A stretch of 9,774 bases of DNA. Source: Nitrospina sp. (lineage in GTDB: Bacteria; Nitrospinota; Nitrospinia; Nitrospinales; VA-1). Position numbers and translations under genes: made by a program. The notes under the pieces were generated by a model. The model had not been told where the DNA came from, did not search any database, and saw nothing but the letters and a program-made list of their open reading frames with translations. Position 1 is the first letter of the stretch, and the number at the start of each line of letters is the position of its first letter. Below are positions 7,051-9,774 of this stretch, piece by piece. Location of the stretch: NCBI GenBank assembly GCA_018647025.1, contig JABGTQ010000181.1, positions 1 through 9,774 on the forward strand, read 5' to 3'.

Positions 7051-7570
7051 AGTAAATCCAGAATTTGTATTTAATAACTACGTTTTAGGATCACCAGCAG
7101 ATTTAACCAGGTGGAATAATATACTAAATTCTAAACCGTTAAAATTAGAGCCTCCTTCTATGCATCCGGGAGAATTGGCTGCATTAAAGTTATTAGAACC
7201 AAGTATTTTAATAGCCAAGACAGAAGATGAGTTAAATGACACCTTTTTTTCAATTAATATTAATTTGATATCTTCCGAAAAAAATTTAGGAAATAAAGTG
7301 TCTTATCTTCATGCGGTTGAAGAGGGTGGGCAGTATGTTTATAAGAATGCATGGCTATTGAATGAGTGGGTATTGGATCATCCTTATGGCCCAAATATTC
7401 TAAACATAGATTGGCAGACAAAAATATTTATCACGGAAGGAAGACAACCTGTGGAAATTATTAGAACATCAAAATTAGAACAAGGGGAATTTGGTCGCCT
7501 CCGAGGTATTCAGAGTTACAGATTAGTTATAAAGAAAAACAAACTAAAGTTTGGTGGAGATAAATTATGA
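6944..7570 (+). CDS. protein of unknown function, probably the displaced C-terminal domain of the preceding GT-C protein
   Basis: A 208-codon frame overlapping the glycosyltransferase by 107 nt. I do not recognise a family. It is soluble with no membrane segment or signal peptide and looks beta-rich towards the end (for example YKNAWLLNEWVLDHPYG at 133-149 and YRLVIKKNK at 192-200). Evidence against an independent gene: the ATG at 6944 directly follows an in-frame TAA (6941-6943), the nearest purine-rich site (AAGGAAGG, 6916-6923) is 20 nt away, and same-strand overlaps this long are unusual. Codons 7-36 (VKTEEKSES... GDFIF) look like normal coding sequence, while the competing frame there does not. 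Removing one A from the run at 6964-6968 would join it to the upstream protein, giving about 682 residues. Its stop overlaps the hldD start by 4 nt (ATGA). Confidence 0.55.
   Translation: MIILQIVKTEEKSESIIIPIKLFISEQRIGDFIFRKVNPEFVFNNYVLGSPADLTRWNNILNSKPLKLEPPSMHPGELAALKLLEPSILIAKTEDELNDTFFSININLISSEKNLGNKVSYLHAVEEGGQYVYKNAWLLNEWVLDHPYGPNILNIDWQTKIFITEGRQPVEIIRTSKLEQGEFGRLRGIQSYRLVIKKNKLKFGGDKL
7553..7559 (+). promoter_or_regulatory. Shine-Dalgarno of hldD
   Basis: GGTGGAG lies 7 nt before the hldD ATG at 7567, inside the end of the preceding frame. It fixes the hldD start and, with the ATGA stop/start overlap, indicates translational coupling with the upstream gene. It is one of only two clear Shine-Dalgarno sites I see placed before a possible start in the window, the other being inside lysC. 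Confidence 0.65.
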
Positions 7571-8538
7571 TTGTTGTAACCGGCGGTGCAGGTTTTATTG
7601 GGAGTGCTATCGCTCAAGAATTAAATGTGAGAGGAAGGAAAGATATAATTATAGTCGATGATGTAGATCACCTTGAAAAAGCAAAAAATATTGCATCAAT
7701 AAAATATAAAGAATTAAGAGGAAAGGATTTTTTTTTAAAGAAGATTCTAAGTCGAGAAATAGATTCAATAGAGATGATAATTCACATGGGCGCCTGTTCT
7801 TCTACGACAGAAACCGATGAAAAATTTCTTACAAAAAATAACTACCATTACACTCGACATCTTGCCACGTATGCCCTAGAAAAAGATATTCGTTTTATTT
7901 ATGCATCAAGTGCTGCAACTTATGGAAATGGAGAAATAGGTTATAGCGATGATGAATCAAAACTTAATACATTAAGGCCACTTAACTTATATGGCGAAAG
8001 TAAACATAAATTTGATCTGTGGGTAAAAAGCCAAGGTGTTCTTGATCGTGTTGTAGGGCTAAAATATTTTAATATTTTTGGACCAAATGAGTACCATAAG
8101 AAAAATATGCAAAGCATGGTGATAAAAGGGTTTATTCAGGCAAGGGAAAAAAATAAAATTTGTCTATTTAAATCATATCGAAAAGAATATCAGGATGGCG
8201 GCCAGGAGAGAGATTTTCTCTATATAAAGGATGCAGTTAAGATGACATTGTTTTTTTTAGACCATCCAACAATTTGTGGAATTTTTAATATTGGGTCCGG
8301 TAAGGCTAGAAATTGGAATGATCTCGCGACAACAATTTTTAAAGCAATGGGTAGTGACCCTAAAATTGAATATATGCCAATGCCAGAAAATATTCGCAAT
8401 CAATACCAGTACCATACCTGTGCAGAAACGCAGAAGCTTCTCGAAGCTGGCTATAATATGCAGATAAACAGTTTAGAAGAGGGCATTATAGATTATGTTA
8501 AAAACTATCTTATCCCTACTAAGCGACTAGGAAATTAG
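7567..8538 (+). CDS. hldD: ADP-L-glycero-D-manno-heptose 6-epimerase
   Basis: Epimerises ADP-D-glycero-D-manno-heptose to the L,D form, the heptose donor for the lipopolysaccharide inner core, in the cytoplasm. It belongs to the extended short-chain dehydrogenase/reductase superfamily. It shows the nucleotide-binding GGAGFIG at 6-12, GACSSTTETD at 75-84, YASSAATYG at 112-120, the catalytic pair Tyr142/Lys146 in LYGESK, YFNIFGPNEYHKK at 167-179 with Lys178 at the place of the second catalytic lysine of the E. coli enzyme, and ERDFLYIKD at 214-222. At 323 residues it has the normal family length. A good Shine-Dalgarno precedes the ATG, and the start overlaps the upstream stop by 4 nt. The gene converges on hldE, the preceding step of the same pathway, with 30 bp between stop codons. 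The GACSSTTE and HK motifs argue against a UDP-galactose epimerase. Confidence 0.94.
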   Translation: MIVVTGGAGFIGSAIAQELNVRGRKDIIIVDDVDHLEKAKNIASIKYKELRGKDFFLKKILSREIDSIEMIIHMGACSSTTETDEKFLTKNNYHYTRHLATYALEKDIRFIYASSAATYGNGEIGYSDDESKLNTLRPLNLYGESKHKFDLWVKSQGVLDRVVGLKYFNIFGPNEYHKKNMQSMVIKGFIQAREKNKICLFKSYRKEYQDGGQERDFLYIKDAVKMTLFFLDHPTICGIFNIGSGKARNWNDLATTIFKAMGSDPKIEYMPMPENIRNQYQYHTCAETQKLLEAGYNMQINSLEEGIIDYVKNYLIPTKRLGN

Positions 8539-8568
8539 TGTAATAATTTGATGCCAGGTATTTGAATT

Positions 8569-9774
8569 CTAATTGGACTTATGGTTTTCAAGAATTTTTG
8601 TGACTATATTTGTCGTTGAAAGTCCTTTAACAATAGGGATGAGTTCTACTTTTGCACCATAACCTTCGACAATTTCACGCCCAGCTATTTCATCTATATT
8701 ATAGTCATTTCCTTTGACAAGAATATCTGGATGTACTTGGCGAATGACTTCTTCCGGCGTATTTTCATCAAAAATAGTAATGTAGTCGACGGATTTCAAT
8801 GCAGAGATAATATTCGCACGTTCTTTTTCTGTCTTGATCGGGCGACCATTTCCTTTAATGGCTTTAACAGACCTATCGCTATTGAGCCCAACCACTAAAA
8901 GGTCTCCTTTTTCTCGGGCCTTTTGTAAAAATTCAATATGTCCTCCATGAATAAGATCAAAACAGCCGTTAGTAAATACAACTGTTTTGCCAACACTCTT
9001 CGCAAGGCTAACAATTTTGGTTAGTTCTTCTAGATTAAGCACAGATTTTGAGGTACGGAGAATTTCTTCATGAAGATATTCATCAATTTCAGCTAAGCTG
9101 ACAACAGCGGTCCCCACTTTACCAATAACAATACTCGCAGCTATATTTGACAACCAAGCCGAGTCTTTATAGTTGAGCCCAATAGCTAGCGCCATAGCAA
9201 GAACAGAAACGACAGTATCACCAGCTCCTGTAACATCAAAAACTTCTTTTGCTTGGGTGGGGATATCAATCGGGTTTTCTTTATTTGGATAAAGAGTCAT
9301 GCCGTCCTTACCCCGAGTGATCAAAATTAACTCTGCATGAGTTAGGTTTAACAGGTATTCAGCGGCTCTGTCTAAATCTATTTTATCAACAATTTTAATG
9401 GGGACAGCTTTTTCTACTTCAAACTGGTTAGGAGTGATAATAGTTGCTCCTTTATATAATTCAAAATTAGAGCTTTTAGGATCAACAAGAATTCGTTTTT
9501 TGGAATTACTAGCCCTATGGGTTATAGCGCTAAAAACCTTTTCTGTAAGAATGCCTTTGCGGTAGTCTGAGCAAATTATAATATCCATATCAGGCAGGAT
9601 TTTGTTGATAAACTTGATAATTTTATGTTCTGTTTCTTCTGTAATGGGCCGATTATCTTCTTTATCAATGCGAAGAATTTGTTGATTATGACCAATAACT
9701 CTAATTTTAGATGTGGTAGGTCTGTGCACAAAACGAAAAATACCCTGAGATAATATTTTTTTTTCTTCTACAAG
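8569..9774 (-). CDS. hldE: bifunctional heptose-7-phosphate kinase / heptose-1-phosphate adenylyltransferase (N-terminus beyond window)
   Basis: Two-domain enzyme that phosphorylates D-glycero-beta-D-manno-heptose 7-phosphate at C1 and, after dephosphorylation by GmhB, adenylylates heptose 1-phosphate. Its product is the substrate of the convergent hldD. The kinase part (PfkB/ribokinase family) shows RPTTSKIRVIGHNQQILRID and the FDVTGAGDT motif with the catalytic Asp. The adenylyltransferase part shows FTNGCFDLIHGGHIEF, GLNSDRSVKAIKG, GRPI, LVKGNDY and KGLSTTNIV. A GTG lies at 9729, but the frame stays open 15 codons further to the window edge and those residues (LVEEKKILSQGIFRFV) fit the family. 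The true start is therefore outside: 401 residues are visible, against about 477 in E. coli HldE. No terminator-like hairpin lies in the 30 bp gap after the stop. Confidence 0.93.
   Translation of the reverse strand, partial: LVEEKKILSQGIFRFVHRPTTSKIRVIGHNQQILRIDKEDNRPITEETEHKIIKFINKILPDMDIIICSDYRKGILTEKVFSAITHRASNSKKRILVDPKSSNFELYKGATIITPNQFEVEKAVPIKIVDKIDLDRAAEYLLNLTHAELILITRGKDGMTLYPNKENPIDIPTQAKEVFDVTGAGDTVVSVLAMALAIGLNYKDSAWLSNIAASIVIGKVGTAVVSLAEIDEYLHEEILRTSKSVLNLEELTKIVSLAKSVGKTVVFTNGCFDLIHGGHIEFLQKAREKGDLLVVGLNSDRSVKAIKGNGRPIKTEKERANIISALKSVDYITIFDENTPEEVIRQVHPDILVKGNDYNIDEIAGREIVEGYGAKVELIPIVKGLSTTNIVTKILENHKSN

Noticed and set aside
8276..8467. A 63-codon plus-strand frame inside hldD
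   Set aside because: It is an out-of-frame shadow of the conserved C-terminal part of hldD.
1..9774. Mobile elements, CRISPR arrays, tRNA/rRNA genes, defence or phage systems
   Set aside because: No transposase or integrase genes, regularly spaced repeats, tRNA-like cloverleafs or defence domains were seen; the window reads as chromosomal metabolic and envelope genes.

Overview
The window is a 9.8 kb piece of an AT-rich bacterial chromosome. It carries two genes for ADP-heptose, a precursor of lipopolysaccharide inner core, so the host is almost certainly Gram-negative. The gene order phosphoglycerate-mutase-like / lysC / cimA is one I recall from Geobacter-type deltaproteobacteria and related lineages, and it may also occur in Verrucomicrobiota. 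The sequence alone does not settle the phylum. I see no mobile elements, tRNA or rRNA genes, CRISPR arrays or phage genes.

Left part (1-4233). A 50-codon tail of an unidentified plus-strand gene meets, head-on, a three-gene minus-strand operon. In transcription order the operon encodes an archaeal-type cofactor-independent phosphoglycerate mutase / 'proposed homoserine kinase' homologue (4233-3037), aspartate kinase LysC (3032-1797) and (R)-citramalate synthase CimA (1749-166). LysC commits aspartate to the lysine, methionine and threonine pathways. CimA opens the threonine-independent route from pyruvate to isoleucine. Two things stand out. The mutase-like protein keeps the family fold signatures but has lost nearly every recognisable metal-binding and nucleophilic residue. 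Inside lysC, a near-perfect Shine-Dalgarno sequence sits 8 nt before an in-frame ATG at the catalytic/ACT boundary, which would give a free regulatory (beta) subunit as in Bacillus and Corynebacterium aspartokinases.

Middle (4234-4511). A 278 bp divergent intergenic region probably holds promoters for both directions.

Right part (4512-9774). On the plus strand are an RNase Z-like metallo-beta-lactamase-fold hydrolase (4512-5417), a GT-C membrane glycosyltransferase of the PMT/ArnT type (5521-7050), an open frame of unknown function that overlaps it by 107 nt (6944-7570), and hldD, ADP-heptose 6-epimerase (7567-8538). The long overlap, the lack of a ribosome binding site for the second frame and the reading of the overlap suggest the two frames are one ~682-residue protein broken by a +1 shift, perhaps at an A5 run at 6964-6968. 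Convergent to hldD on the minus strand is hldE, the bifunctional heptose kinase/adenylyltransferase, cut off at its N-terminus by the window edge. HldE and HldD together supply ADP-L-glycero-D-manno-heptose, and the neighbouring GT-C enzyme fits an envelope glycosylation locus.
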